Part shown: positions 36,100 to 47,388 of the stretch, piece by piece
Position numbering within the stretch: position 1 is the first letter of the stretch
How the letters are laid out: each line of letters opens with the position of its first letter
NCBI RefSeq assembly: GCF_030445035.2
Contig: NC_092216.1
Location: 16,741,405 to 16,805,404 of the forward strand
DNA length: 64,000 nucleotides
Source of the DNA: Dasypus novemcinctus
Lineage: Eukaryota; Chordata; Mammalia; Cingulata; Dasypodidae
Reading direction: 5' to 3'
The notes under the pieces: generated by a model
Database searches by the model: none
Told to the model about the DNA's origin: nothing
The model's input: only the letters and a program-made list of their open reading frames with translations
Position numbers and translations under genes: made by a program

Positions 36100-36479
36100 A
36101 AAAGGGAAAAAATACTAACCACTTGGGTTGGGACAATATTTTCAGTATATTTTTCTTGAATTTATTGTTTTATATGTTGCATTGACTTCCATGTCCCTTT
36201 AAGAGCTGTATTTTTAAGTTTTCAGGTGTACCTTATGTGTCTGTTTCTATTATTTTTATAGGAATGCCCAATTATTACTGTATCATTTCTTTAAATATAC
36301 ACTATTCTTTCCACTGATGTTACTTTCAAGTTTGTCAAAATCAGTTGGCTAATTCGTGTATTTCTGGGACTTCTTTTTCATTTCATTGGTTTATGCATAG
36401 TAAAATTTCTTCTTATATTCTAGTTGAAGTTTTCAATAAAATATACATCATAATTCAAAAAGAAAAGAAAAGAAAAGAA
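36100..36479. other. Unassigned AT-rich stretch
   Basis: Possibly antisense L1 linker sequence, but no clear landmark. It ends in an (AAAAG)n tract at 36,458-36,478. Confidence 0.3.
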
Positions 36480-37320
36480 TGTAGGTATGAGAGCAGTGGC
36501 GTAATATGTATATGCACTTTGATGCTCATAACAGCATTATTCTCTATAGTCAAATTTGGAAACAAGCCAGGAGTCATAAACAGTGGAATACATACACAGT
36601 GGAATGTTATGCAGTGGTAGGCAGAAATGAAGTTGTGAAGCAAACGACAACATGCATGAACCTGGAGGATATTTTGTTGAGTGAAGGAACCCAGACATAA
36701 AAGCACAAATACTGTAGGATTGCACTATGTGAATTAAATACATTATGTAAATTCATGGATATAATAATTAGAACATAGGTCACCAGAAATTAGAATGAGG
36801 TAAGGAATGGAAAGCTGACGGTAAATCTGTGCAGAATAGGTTAAAATATTCTTTGTAAATCTTTGGAAATGAATGGAAATGGTGATTGCACAACATAGTG
36901 TTAGTGACTAGCAGAGCTATTACATGGGTATGACAGTGGTTGAAAGGGAAAGTCTAAGGTCATGTATATTGCTAGAAGGAAAGCTAAAAACATAACATGG
37001 GACTGTATAACATGGTGAAACCTCATGTCAAATAAACATATGGATGATATTCCATTTATACATATCAACTAGAAAGAAGAAAACAGAATAGCAACTATGT
37101 ATGGTGTGAAAGCAAAGAAAGATCAATTGGTGATGAGTTTTTTACTTCTGTTTTTGTTTGTTAGTGTTATTATTATTACTGGAATACTGAAAATGCTCTG
37201 AAAACGATTTAAGTGATTGTATAGAATGTATGACTGTCATTATATGGAATACCAATGATTGTACACGTTATATGGATTTATGGAGTATTAACATGTATCT
37301 ACAATAAAATTTATTTGTTA
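36480..37320 (+). mobile_element. L1 3' UTR, sense
   Basis: Matches the copy at 24.1-24.96 kb: 'caaatttggaaacaagccag', 'acacagtggaatgttatgca', 'aggtcaccagaaattagaat', 'gaaagggaaagtctaaggtc' and the terminal 'aacatgtatctacaataaaa'. Confidence 0.75.
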
Positions 37321-37935
37321 AACACTAATGGGAACAGTGAAGCTCAAGGTGCCTGATTATTTTTACATTTTCAAGGAGTTAAGATTCCTCAGCTTTGAAA
37401 CATTTGACCCCTTTATCTTTTGGAAGTCAAATTTAAAATTAAAAGGTAGGTATCATCCACATTTGTGGATTTGGGGAGGAGGGGTAAGGAATTTTTCTTT
37501 CTGGAGTAATGAAAATGTTCTAAAATGGACTGAGGTGATGACAACACAACTTTGTAATGAAAATGAGAGCCACTGAGTATACACCTGTGATGGATTGCAC
37601 AAATCATGGGACTATATACCACAGTAAATCCTGTGGTGGAAGATATATTGTGGTTTACCATATAATTATGTGAACTTTCTCACATGAATTGTAACAAATA
37701 TCCAATACAAATACATGCTGTTAATAATAGGATGCTTTATGAGGAAATCATACCTAAGTTAAGCTAACACCATAGTTAAAAATTGTGCTTTTATCAATTG
37801 TAGCAAATGTTCTACAACATTGCAAGGAATTGTTGGTGTGGTAATGTATGGAAATCCTATCTGTTTTTGTATGATTGCTTTCTAAACTCATAATTTCTTT
37901 TAAAAATACCAAAGAAGCAAATAAAGTATAAAGAA
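37321..37935 (+). mobile_element. L1 3' tail variants
   Basis: Sense tail sequence: 'ctggagtaatgaaaatgttc', 'gaggtgatgacaacacaact', 'atgtgaactttctcacatga' and 'ttgtaacaaatatcc'. The last segment recurs at 37,790 ('tcaattgtagcaaatgttc'), so two tails are joined. Confidence 0.55.
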
Positions 37936-38764
37936 ATGAGTGCACTAAAACCTGAATATCTGATAAATGTTTTTATCTTGAAAAGATGATATTATTAGTT
38001 TGTATGGAATGGTATTAGTATGTAGTTGACTTTTTTTTGATTGCTGAATCTGTGTATCCAAATTTCCAACTATAATTTAAATTTGATTAATTCACACCCT
38101 TTGCATCTCTTCTATGTTTGTGACAGAAGAAGTATATATTTCAGGTATTTTATTTTGTATTTTAGCATTTTATGCTCTTCCTCTTTTTCTCACTCAATAC
38201 TTTGGGCTTATGAAATGTGACTTATACATTATTAATACTGTCAGTATATTGTGTTTGACTTTTTTTTTCCAAATTGTGCCTAACCCATTTATCTCTGTTT
38301 CTTCTTTTTTCAATGTATGTTTGCTTCAAATAATATAAATGGATTTTTAGGATTCCAAACACCAAAGAGGTTTAGACCATTCACACTCCCAAGAGCGAGC
38401 AGGGAAGCCTTAGGCTGGCTCTCTGTACACCTGGGGGATGGCTGAAGGAAACCCACTCCCAGGTGAACTCTGTCAGCGGACGACTGTGGCTTAGAAAACA
38501 TTGTGGGGGAATTCTTTTGGCAACAGTGGCAGGTGAGAGTCCCTAGCACAGGGTGCCCATCGCGGGGGGATGTGTGGGGATGGGTGCACCTGGGACATGC
38601 TGCTAGGGAATAGGAATGTGTTCCTGTGGTCACTGGGTGTTGTCTCAGTGGGCGGAGATGCACGCAATACCAAAGGAAAAAAGGCAAAGAAAAGAGGTCT
38701 CGGTGTAAAATATGGGTTTCAAATTTCTGGAGCAAATGTCCATAGCCACTTCTTTGGATATTTG
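37936..38764. other. Unassigned
   Basis: AT-rich to about 38,340, then a GC-richer block (38,340-38,700) of about 55% GC with no recognised gene. The 141-codon minus frame at 38,310-38,735 has no family resemblance. Confidence 0.35.
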
Positions 38765-39230
38765 TATAAGTTTCTCAGTTGTGTAGCCCTGGCCTCCTTC
38801 TCATTTCAGTAAGTTTGAAAGGTCTCATGTGTATAAACCCCGGCCTACTTCCTTCTTGCACATAGGTATGATCTTCCTAGGTAAACAAATCATGTTTCTT
38901 TCTGTGCATTTGGTGTACCTTCCTAGCTGAATATTTCTGGGGTTCCATTATTCTTGAATATAACTGCATTCCAATTCTTTGCCTGTGAATGTGAGCACAT
39001 AAATTCAGGCTTTTTTCTTAACTGGATATAATGCTAGTTTTCCTGCTATATAAACCTAACTTGAATGAACCTTATACTCAAGTGCGAGCTTCTTAGGCTG
39101 ATGAGGTCTTGAATATTGATCACTGTTATTTGACATAGACTTCCAGAATATATAAACCCTGAATTACCTTTTTGTATATGGCTGTGAGCTTCCAGCTACT
39201 CAAATGCAGGCTTCTGTATTTCCTAAACTA
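38765..39230 (+). repeat. Degenerate ~105-bp tandem repeat
   Basis: The phrase 'tataaacc' recurs at 38,831, 39,050 and 39,151 (spacing 219 and 101), each time followed after about 40 bp by 'atgatcttcctagg', 'cgagcttcttaggc' or 'tgagcttccagcta'. A worn fourth unit fits between the first two. Similar phrasing occurs near 41,340-41,460 and 45,190-45,340. Units are heavily diverged and the call is tentative. Confidence 0.4.
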
Positions 39231-39234
39231 GTAT

Positions 39235-40361
39235 TCTTTTTTTTTTTCCTTTTTCTTTACTTTGAAGAAGCTTTAGATTACATAAATGTTACATCAAAAA
39301 TCTGGAGGATTCCATATACTCTACTCCTTCCCCTCCCATGCTTTCCCCCATTAACACCAGCTTTCCTTAGTGTGGAACATTTGATAAAATTGATGAACAC
39401 ATATAGAAGCATTGCTACTAACCATGGACTACAGTTTGCATCATAGTTTACACTTTGCCCTGCATAGTTTTATAGATTATGATGAAATATATGAAGGACT
39501 CTATCATCATTACAATGTCATGCAGGACAATTTCAATGTTGCCCAAATGCCCAGTGTTACATCTATTCCCCCCTCTCCCTTCCCTCTGAACCTCTGGTGA
39601 CAACTGTCTTTATGTCACTGTTACAAGTTCTTCCATTTCTGGAATAGTAATGACTAGTCCATAGATGCATTCCCATCTTATGTTCTGTTTGTTCCTCAAT
39701 CTTCAGGATTTGGGGATGGTGATGCCCACTCTCCTTCCGATTGTGGGGGCTTAGATCCTGTGGGGTAGATGAAGGGGACCATCTTGCTCACAATTGTAGG
39801 TGGGCATTGTCCATCATTCACCTTGTGTTAGCTGTCCTTGGTGAGTGCAATGAACTGTAACTCTGCTGAGATTCAGGGCTCAACCTATGAACAGCTAGGA
39901 GGTTTAAGTCTCTGGGACATAGATTAAATGGGTATAGCGCTAACTGTGGGTTCAAGTGTAAGGGGTAGAAGAACCATATAGGAAAACTATAAGTGAGTCT
40001 AATTCTGAAACCCTGGACAAATGGGCCATCATATATTCCAAGGAAAGGCCCAACAACAGCATGCCAATTCTCTGGGATTGTCTGCCCTGCCTATAGTGTC
40101 AAGATGTCTCCAGAACCTTCAGGAGCTCCTGTGCTTTGGGCACAGTTTGCTGTGACATTCAGTGAGAGCCTCCTAAGACATGCATAACCATAAGCTCTGG
40201 AATGAACTCTCGATTCCATTTGAAATAATACCTTAGCCATATAAAAAACTCATATGCATTTAATATTTCCCCCTTCCACAGTCTTTTTCCCAAGCATTCC
40301 TAGTAGTCACTTGCTTATAATCTCTCAGTGCCAGGGAGACTCACCACCAGGAACCATTCAC
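39235..40361 (-). mobile_element. Antisense L1 3' UTR, left part
   Basis: Starts with a reversed A-tail (T-run at 39,237-39,248), then 'gctttagattacataaatgt', 'aggattccatatactctact' and 'ctttcccccattaacaccag', 'tttgcatcatagtttacact' and further UTR to 'ctcagtgccagggagactca' at 40,324. The homology to the 34.4-36.0 kb copy is interrupted at 40,361 by an LTR and resumes at 40,830. Confidence 0.7.
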
Positions 40362-40823
40362 TGTTGGAGATTTGAACCGGAAGGGTATCGGGAATGAAAG
40401 AAAGAGAAAAAAGAGAGTGAAATAAAAAGAAAGAAAGGAAGAAAAAGAACGAACGAGAGAGCTAGGAGCAGGGTGTCTGCTAGTAGAGACTCATCAGACA
40501 ATTTGTTGTTTACAAGGGGCTGTCTATATACCCCAGTCTATGTGACAAGCAGCAACACTTAGCCTACATGACAATAAGCAGCAACAGGCACTTAACTATC
40601 AGCATTACTCATAGTCTAAGGAATTCAAAAAAATCTTATCTCAAGGTACAAAGTCTAAGTGTTCTATTTACTTCAAAAGGTATGTGCTCATCTTTTCTTT
40701 CAGCCTTTAACAGCTTCATCCTATTTGCCAGGAACTCTTAATTACTGCATTCCTTAGGTTGCAAGCGTAGCCATGGAAACAGCAGTGTCTCCCTGTGAGA
40801 CCACTATGCCTCAGTTTGCAACA
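40362..40823 (-). mobile_element. Solo LTR (ERV), minus strand
   Basis: A 462-bp insert bounded by TG and CA, flanked by 'attcac' (40,356-40,361) and 'atgcac' (40,824-40,829), a 6-bp target duplication with one mismatch. Six-base duplications are usual for ERV2/betaretrovirus-like elements. On the minus strand a TATA-like 'ggggtatatagaca' lies near 40,525. It shares the TATA-to-polyadenylation segment with the LTR at 51.4 kb. A purine-rich tract on the plus strand (40,395-40,460) lies in the U5 side. Confidence 0.6.
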
Positions 40824-40829
40824 ATGCAC

Positions 40830-41290
40830 CAGCCTGGGGGAAGATACTGAGTTTATATGCTGAGTTTGGCCAAACAGGAGGCCATATTTGAGCAACAAGG
40901 AGGCTTTCAGAGGGTAACTCTTAGGCAATATGTATCACTGGCTAAGTTTCCATTTCACAAAAAAAGGTTCATCCCTGCAAGCGTCAATATCAAGAGGTTG
41001 GTGTATTGGTCTGTCCTCCTTTGCTAGGCACTGCCCATGTACTCTAGGGACTCTTGCCACACTATCAGAGAGAGAAGCAGAAGTACCCAGAGTGGGCATC
41101 CAATATCCCTTCAGTTATTGTAAGGATCTCATCCACCAAGACAACAACCCATGAGCACTTGAACACATTCATGTTCCATAGAGGCATGCCCCCACCACCG
41201 CCCCCCACCAGTAATCCTCCCCTGCACATTTGCAACCCATCTGCAGTCCAAAATCTCCCCCAAAACAAGGCCAAATAAGAAATAAAATAA
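40830..41290 (-). mobile_element. Antisense L1 3' UTR, right part
   Basis: Resumption of the L1 UTR beyond the solo LTR: 'atgctgagtttggccaaaca' and 'ggaggccatatttgagcaac' correspond to the segment at 35,545-35,580. Confidence 0.55.
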
Positions 41291-42623
41291 AATAATTTTT
41301 AAAAAATTAAAAACAAATATTGCTTCGTTTCTTTCATCATTGTAAGATGTTCCCTTAGAACCTATTCTCCTGCATATGAATGCAATCTTCCTAAACTTTA
41401 TAATCCCTGGACCTTTATTTCTTGACTCTGAGAGAGTTTTTCTAGGTTGTTATTCTAAGCTATTTCCTCTTTGGGTGGACCTGGGCACTCCCTGTGGTAC
41501 AGACACTGGCTGCTTTTGCCTTGTATCTAGATGTGAGTTTTAGAGGTTATGCTCTATCCTAGGCTCCTGTATCATGGATGCTCCTAGCATCCTGGCCTGC
41601 ACACTTATAAAAGGCCAAATCATAGAGGCAAACAAAAGGATACTGACAGCTTATCTGCATGGCTGTTTAGCACAGTGGGCATGCAACTGTGTAGGTACAT
41701 GCAGAATATTAATGGGTATACCAATAAAATGCATTTGTCTTTCTAGAACACCCATCCCAAAGCATCAGAATTGGAGTACTCCCATCTCCACAGTTCAGAT
41801 ATTACTGAAAAGCTAGAGTAATCTGCAAGAGGCGTCACCCATCAAAAACCTGGCTTGCCTAGGTTTTTGCCAGACTCCACCCTCAGCTCATGGTATTGTG
41901 TTCCTCAGGGCACACCCCTGTGTTGTTAGAATTGGCGAGTGTAACCTGGAGGCAGGGACTTCTAGTCCACGGTACACACCCTGATGGAGCTGCTGGTCAG
42001 CTATTTGACCGTCAACAAGACTTACTCACCTCTCAGCCTCTCCTCTCTTCTCTGTAACCTGAAGACTGAAACTTATGTCTTCTGCATACCTAGATGTGTC
42101 AGCGATGCTCTGAGAGCCCCAGGAAACCACGAGGCCAAGAGGTTCAGCTCCTGCTAGTTTGCACAGAGAACGACACGTTCTATGTAGCTCCTGCCCACAC
42201 CCCCAGCCCAGCAATCATTCTGGACATCGTATTTAGTGGGTACCCCAGCACTGCTCTGAGCCCCACCTAGTCCTAAGCCTAATGGATATTCAAGCCCATG
42301 GAAAAGCAAAGCAGTTTCCATGAAATAGAGACAAAGCCCCAGGGTGCAGCCCCAGAAAGGCGTCCCAAAGCCAGCCACAGTGTTTCAGCAAGAGCTTTTT
42401 GTTTTCATTTTTTGCATCCTAAGAGAAAGGCAGTGGGGATCCAGGCAGGTCCCACCCTCTCTCAAGGAAGAGGACGGCAACCGGCAAACAGGATTGGCCA
42501 GGCTGCCCACTTGTGAGAACAAGGGGCAAAAGGTCCCCGTCGTGGCAGGGCTGGTAATGGCCACAACATCAGATACTCAGAAAACGTCTGGGGAGGGGAA
42601 GGGCAGGCAGCAGGCACGCCCTG
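41291..42623. other. Unassigned
   Basis: No gene recognised. 41,340-41,460 has weak resemblance to the ~105-bp repeat at 38.8 kb. GC rises steadily from about 41,850 toward the island at 42.6 kb. Confidence 0.35.
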
Positions 42624-43950
42624 TCAACTTCGGGAGGGTACTGGACTAAGTGTGGCTTCCGAGGCTTTGCCTCTGGCCCCGCCCAGGACTTCTCTCTGAA
42701 AGCCTGCCGCGTCCTCTCCATGAGGAGGGCGAGGGACGCGGGCGATCACCTGGGGATCCCCCGTGAACTCGGCGGTCGCTGTGAGGACCAGAAGTTGTGG
42801 GAACCTGGCCTGCTGGGGTGTGTCTTCCAGCCATGCAGCTGGATTCGCGTGCTTCATCTGTGCGGCGTGATGAGGACCCCAGATGCAGGCCGACCCTGCG
42901 GATTAGGTGGGAGGTTAGAGAGGTGCCTTGCCTGGGTGGAGGGTTCCTGGTCTAGCCTGGGGCCTGGGCGGCCCGGGCGCCGCAGGGAGCCCAGAGACCT
43001 GGGATTGGACGGCAAGGGAGGTGCAGCTCGTTCACTGCGTCCATGTCGGCTGTCTTGGGGCTCCCTGCCGGCTGCGCCTTCTCGACGGCCCCTCGCCGCG
43101 CCGTCCAGGATCCACCTGCCCGCACGCGCGCGGCACGGGAGGTCCACGCCCCAGGCGTCAGCCAGGTGCCCAGCAGCAGCTGAGAGAGATGGCGTGAGCT
43201 CGCTGGTCCCAGCGCACGCCGGCTTGCTGCCGGTGCTGCGCGGTCTGCGGGAAGTGGAAGCGGAAGTCAGCACTTCGAATCCTCGTCTGCGGGCCTCAAG
43301 GGCGCTGGAGAAGTTGGCCTCCACAACGCCTTCCCACGACGCAGGCGGGCGGCCCCGGGCTAGCGCTCCCGCGGCAGAAAGCCCGCGGACAAGTCTGAGC
43401 CAGCGGCTCGGCGGTGTCCACACCAGCAGGCAGGGCGCGGGCAGCACGCGGCGCAGACCACCCAACACCCTCCGCAGGGTCTCCCTGTAGCTCCGCCAGG
43501 ACCCCCGGCCGTACCTGGACAGGTCCCAGAGGCAGGCGCTCATGACGGCCACGTCGGGGCGTGCTCGCCCCGTCGCAGGTGGTCCAGGACGCTCTCCGCG
43601 CACCGGGCGCACACGCGGTGAGGAAGAAGAAGCGTACCCGGTGGCGGCCAGAGCGGACCTGGCGGACCTCGCGGTAGTGGGTCCCGTGGTGCAAGCGGCC
43701 CCGCCTGCAGCCTTCCAGCCGCCTGTCCGGCTCAAAGCTCCGCTCGCCCTTGGCCTCCAGCTGCCTGAGAGAGCAGGCAGTCCTTCTGCAGCAGGAGCAC
43801 CGTTACCGGGTGCTTGTACACTGACTCTGGACCGAGTCGCCCGTTACACCCCAAACTTGTTATACAGCAGCTGCGGGACGTCGCAGGCTCGTAGGGAGGC
43901 CACGGAGGCTGAGGGCGGATGGCCTTGCGCCCAGCCTGCCTCGCAGTAGG
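42624..43950. other. GC-rich, CpG-dense island
   Basis: Abrupt change to strongly GC- and CpG-rich DNA in an otherwise AT-rich region. Because of the composition, all six frames show long open stretches. Most of it is the PCED1B-like pseudogene and its flank. Retained CpGs suggest either a recent arrival or little germline methylation. Confidence 0.7.
43090..43905 (-). pseudogene. PCED1B: PCED1B-like pseudogene, probably processed
   Basis: The minus strand spells most of a PC-esterase domain protein of the PCED1 (FAM113) family, in order but across three frames: Q-L-L-Y-N-K-F-G-V near 43,870; a G-D-S block (catalytic-serine region) near 43,840; L-L-L-Q-K-D-C-L-L; H-Y-R-E-V-R-Q then R-F-F-F-L-T; C-L-W-D-L-S-R-Y-G and S-W-R-S-Y near 43,520; E-G-V-V-E-A-N-F-S-S-A near 43,310; and A-D-A-W-G-V-D-L-P near 43,150. 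The R-S-G-R-H and S-W-R-S-Y details fit PCED1B better than PCED1A. The coding blocks are contiguous with no intron-like gaps, which suggests a retrocopy, though I have not checked parental intron positions. Several small indels and a TAA destroy the frame. Confidence 0.75.
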
Positions 43951-45180
43951 AGGTCTGACAGCTGAGGCCAGGAAGTAAGGGCGAGGTTAGACGACGCGGG
44001 AAGGGCGAGGCCCACTCCTAGGTCTCAGTGCCTTCCTTGTTGCAGGCTGCTCCTGGAGCGCTTGCCTCCTCTTCTGGGGAATTGCTCTCTTGTTGCCTGG
44101 TTCTCCTGCAGAGCCACGAGTTGCTGTCCTGGAGCTTGAGGGAGGACTGTCTTTGTTAAGGGGAACGCTGACTGGGTTCCCGTCTGCTGCCAGGATTTCC
44201 AAGCAGCGATGGGAAGTACACTGCAGCCTCAGCGAACGCCAGCAGTTCAGATGTATTGTTTTCGTTTAATTAACTCTATAGTCACCTCCTTGTGGATTCA
44301 CGTGCGCCAGTGAGCGAATCCAAAGCCGTTGGACCCGTTACTGTCTCCCACAGGTAATATCTGGTTAAAAGAAAAACTCTAGCACAATACCACAACCACA
44401 GGACATTTTCACCACCTCAAGCCCCCCCACCCCCACCCCCGACTTAGACATAAAAGCTGTTTTTAGAAACGTTTTCAGAAAATTTCCACTGGAAATTCCG
44501 GGAATTCCTGCCCCATCCTCCTTACACACCCACACACAGATTCCCCTACTATTAGTAGGTTACAGTAGTGCTGTGGTACGTGGCACATACCGCAGCAAAG
44601 AGCCGTATCACCTGCTTCCCGTCCTACCCTTAACAGTGGGACATGAAAACATCTAAATTCCATAATTTTGCCCGACACAGGATTTAATAAACATGGAGTC
44701 ACGCATCATCTGTAACATGGGGCATTTCATCTGGTCCCTTGGCACTGTTCTATGCAGAGTCATCCTCAGCCCCTGGAGACGCAGCACAAATGGCCACTTT
44801 AAGCTCTGCTCACCTGCTTAACTGAATTTCCAAAGTGAGGTTGCCGGCTGTGGGACTAAGGGGTCAATATGTTAATCCCTTTCCTTGCTGATTACTCTTC
44901 CATGACATTAGGTGCCGTGGCACTTTTAAACAGTCACCATTCAAGAATCTTGGAGTTCTTTCCAGTGTTTGGCTTTTAAAGAAGAAGTTGCTATGGTATG
45001 CCTGTGCAGATTTATGGAAACACAGGTTTTCACATCTCCAGCGTAAGCTCCAGGCTGCAATTGCTGGGTTGTATGATATTTACATATTAACACATTTAAC
45101 AGAAGACTGTTTTTAGAGAAGCTGCATATTTGACATGTGTGAGTGATCCTTTCCTTTTTCCCTAAAGTATAGATCTACGT
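43951..45180. other. Unassigned flank of GC island
   Basis: GC content falls off by about 44,250. It may include 5' flank of the PCED1B-like copy. No other gene or repeat recognised. Confidence 0.35.
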
Positions 45181-45400
45181 GGGCTTTCCAAGTATAAAAA
45201 CGCTGGAATCCTTCTGCATGTATATGGCCACAACTTTCCGGTTATATGGACCCTGTTTAGCTCATATCCTTTTCCAGGCATCCTTCCCTATCTAGGATGT
45301 GCACTCGTTGCCTGTATAAACCCCAGACATCTTGTCCCTGAACAGACAAGTGGGTTCTGCTTGAATAATCCCTCAACCCCCTCTATGCTTCAAGGGATGT
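45181..45400 (+). repeat. Possible units of the ~105-bp repeat
   Basis: 'agtataaaaacgctggaatc' at 45,191 and 'tgtataaaccccagacatct' at 45,313, about 120 bp apart, resemble the units at 38.8-39.2 kb, with 'cttctgcatgtatatggcca' after the first. Weak. Confidence 0.25.
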
Positions 45401-46764
45401 GAATTGGAATTTCTTGGCAGTATAAGTCATGGGTGTTTTGGTTTTTCTTTTTATTTCTTTTCCTTTTTTTTTTTTGTAATACTTGAAATGGATGGGCAGA
45501 TACCAAGCATATAAACTCTAGTCTCTTTCTCCTTTGTACAGCACCAGAACCATTGGCCATAGGTGGGGCTGCAGTTTTTACTGTTTGCATGCACACATGG
45601 CTTCTGCTGGAATTTTAAGTTTTAGCAAGTTTACACAAACAGCGCAGATATTCATGAAGAAACACACAGCCCCCAAACATAGCCCATATCAGTAGCATGA
45701 TAAGAACTGTAAGGGCCCCTTGAAATCTAAAGTTCTGGAACTGGAAAGGCCTCTGTCAGTCCCATCTGTGGGGTGAGTGATAGGAACAGCAGCCAAAGCT
45801 GATCTAGGCTTCTTTTCTAGAGTTTAAGCTTCCCCCCTTAAAAAGGGGGCCACGGCATCTTCTAGAATGTCAAATCCATAGAGGAGGTGATATCTAATGC
45901 TTGAGGGGCAGGGAAGATCCATGAATTCTGATATCAAATCCTGTGCCTTGACAGTGCTGCTGTGATACACAACATTAAGTCTGCCATAAAATTAGCAGGG
46001 GGGACAGAGTCGATATAGAGCCAGCAATGTCAATATAGTTATGGCGATGACAGAGATGCTCATGTGGACTCTTACCTGATCATGGGGAGGAGTTCCTGGG
46101 TGAAACAATGAATATCCATTTACAGTTATGGGCAGGGTCTCCCCTTTGTTGTTCCCATGGACTAGAGTTGCTTCTGGGAGGATATTACACTCTCAGGGAG
46201 GAAGAGCTGAAGTGTCTGCCCTTGCTGAGGGAGTTTTCCCAGGTGTGGGTCTTTCTGCAGGAGACCGTCCCATTCTTTGAATTTAATGCATTATTAAATG
46301 ACGACATAGGAAAGGACAGGACCACCAGATGCACAAGCACTGGTTGTGATAGCAACTGTGTGGTGCACCGTACAATAAGTAGGAGACTTCTAATAGAGGG
46401 TTTCATGGCCAAGAAGTGTATTCACAGAGGGCATAGAGACCCCACATTTTCCTATGAACCACCTACTGCTGGGCTTGGCACAACACTTAAGCCTGCCTGT
46501 AGACAAGAGAGCTATTAACAGAGGTAAAATACCTGGTGTCATCACTAGGAATACCCTGGGGACAACCTTGCATCTGCATACTTGCCATTCCACCTTCTAT
46601 CCCCAATGGAGAGGCCTGAGTAAAACAAGGAATTCAGCTGAGCCCAGGCAATTATGAGCCAATCTCTTTCTTTCCTATAGATCCCCTTTCCATTAGTTAC
46701 CAAGATCAATGGCACCTTTACCACCTCCTCTCAGGAATCTACATTTCCTGCATTTTTTGAGACA
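45401..46764. other. Unassigned
   Basis: No gene or named repeat recognised. A 136-codon plus-strand frame at 46,108-46,518 has no family resemblance and no coding signs. A perfect small hairpin lies at 45,833-45,850. Confidence 0.35.
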
Positions 46765-47276
46765 TACCTTTTAAAAGATACTTAGATTATATATATGTTA
46801 CATAAATGAATGAATGCAGACAATTCCCATATTTCCCAGTCGCTACCCCTCCCACACTTTCCCACATTAACAACATCCTTCATTCGCGTGGTACTTTTCT
46901 TACAATTGATGAACACATACTGGAGGACACTATTAAGTGTGGTTTATAGTTTACATCATAGTTTAAAATCTCTGCCACACATTTTTATAAGTTATGGCAA
47001 AATATACAATGGCCTGTATCTGTAACTATAACATCATTAAAGACAATTCCAATGTCACAAAAGGCCATCATATTACACCTGTTTTATTTTTAAGATACTT
47101 AGGTTACATAAATGGGACATTAAAGAAAAATAGGGGACACACATGATTCAGTCCCCACACCTACCACGTTTTCCCACATAAACAATATCCTTCTTTAGTG
47201 TGGTACATTCCTTGCAATTGATGAACACATTTTGGAGCATTGCCACTAAGCACGGATTAAGGTTTACATTGTAGAC
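46765..47276 (-). mobile_element. Two antisense L1 3' tails in tandem
   Basis: Two copies of the reversed L1 terminus: from 46,765 ('aaaagatacttagattatat') to about 47,065, and from 47,085 ('ttttaagatacttaggttac') to 47,276. Both contain the phrase 'cacattttggagcattgcca' or its equivalent 'cacatactggaggacacta' and 'aacaatatccttctttagtg' or 'aacaacatccttcattcgcg'. Each starts at the same 3' terminus, so they are two insertions. Confidence 0.6.
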
Positions 47277-47279
47277 ACA

Positions 47280-47388
47280 TATTTTAAATGCATGATCTCA
47301 TTTAATCCTCACAGCCACCTCACAAGGTAGGTATTATTATGGTTCATTTTTCAGAGATGAGAGGACTCAGTTTAAGAGAGGCAAGTTT
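47280..47388 (-). mobile_element. MIR fragment, left part
   Basis: Antisense MIR core: 'gatctcatttaatcctcaca', 'aaggtaggtattattatggt', 'cagagatgagaggactcag'. It is split by the L1 tail inserted at 47,389 and resumes at 47,947. Confidence 0.75.

Noticed and set aside
42720..43490. 256-codon plus-strand frame in the GC island
   Set aside because: It is antisense to the PCED1B-like blocks and owes its length to GC-rich composition; no family resemblance.
42854..43735. 293-codon minus-strand frame taken as a working PCED1B gene
   Set aside because: Only the middle blocks are in this frame. The N-terminal and later blocks lie in other frames, so the gene is broken.
46108..46518. 136-codon plus-strand frame
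   Set aside because: No recognisable family, no splice or promoter context, and composition like its surroundings.
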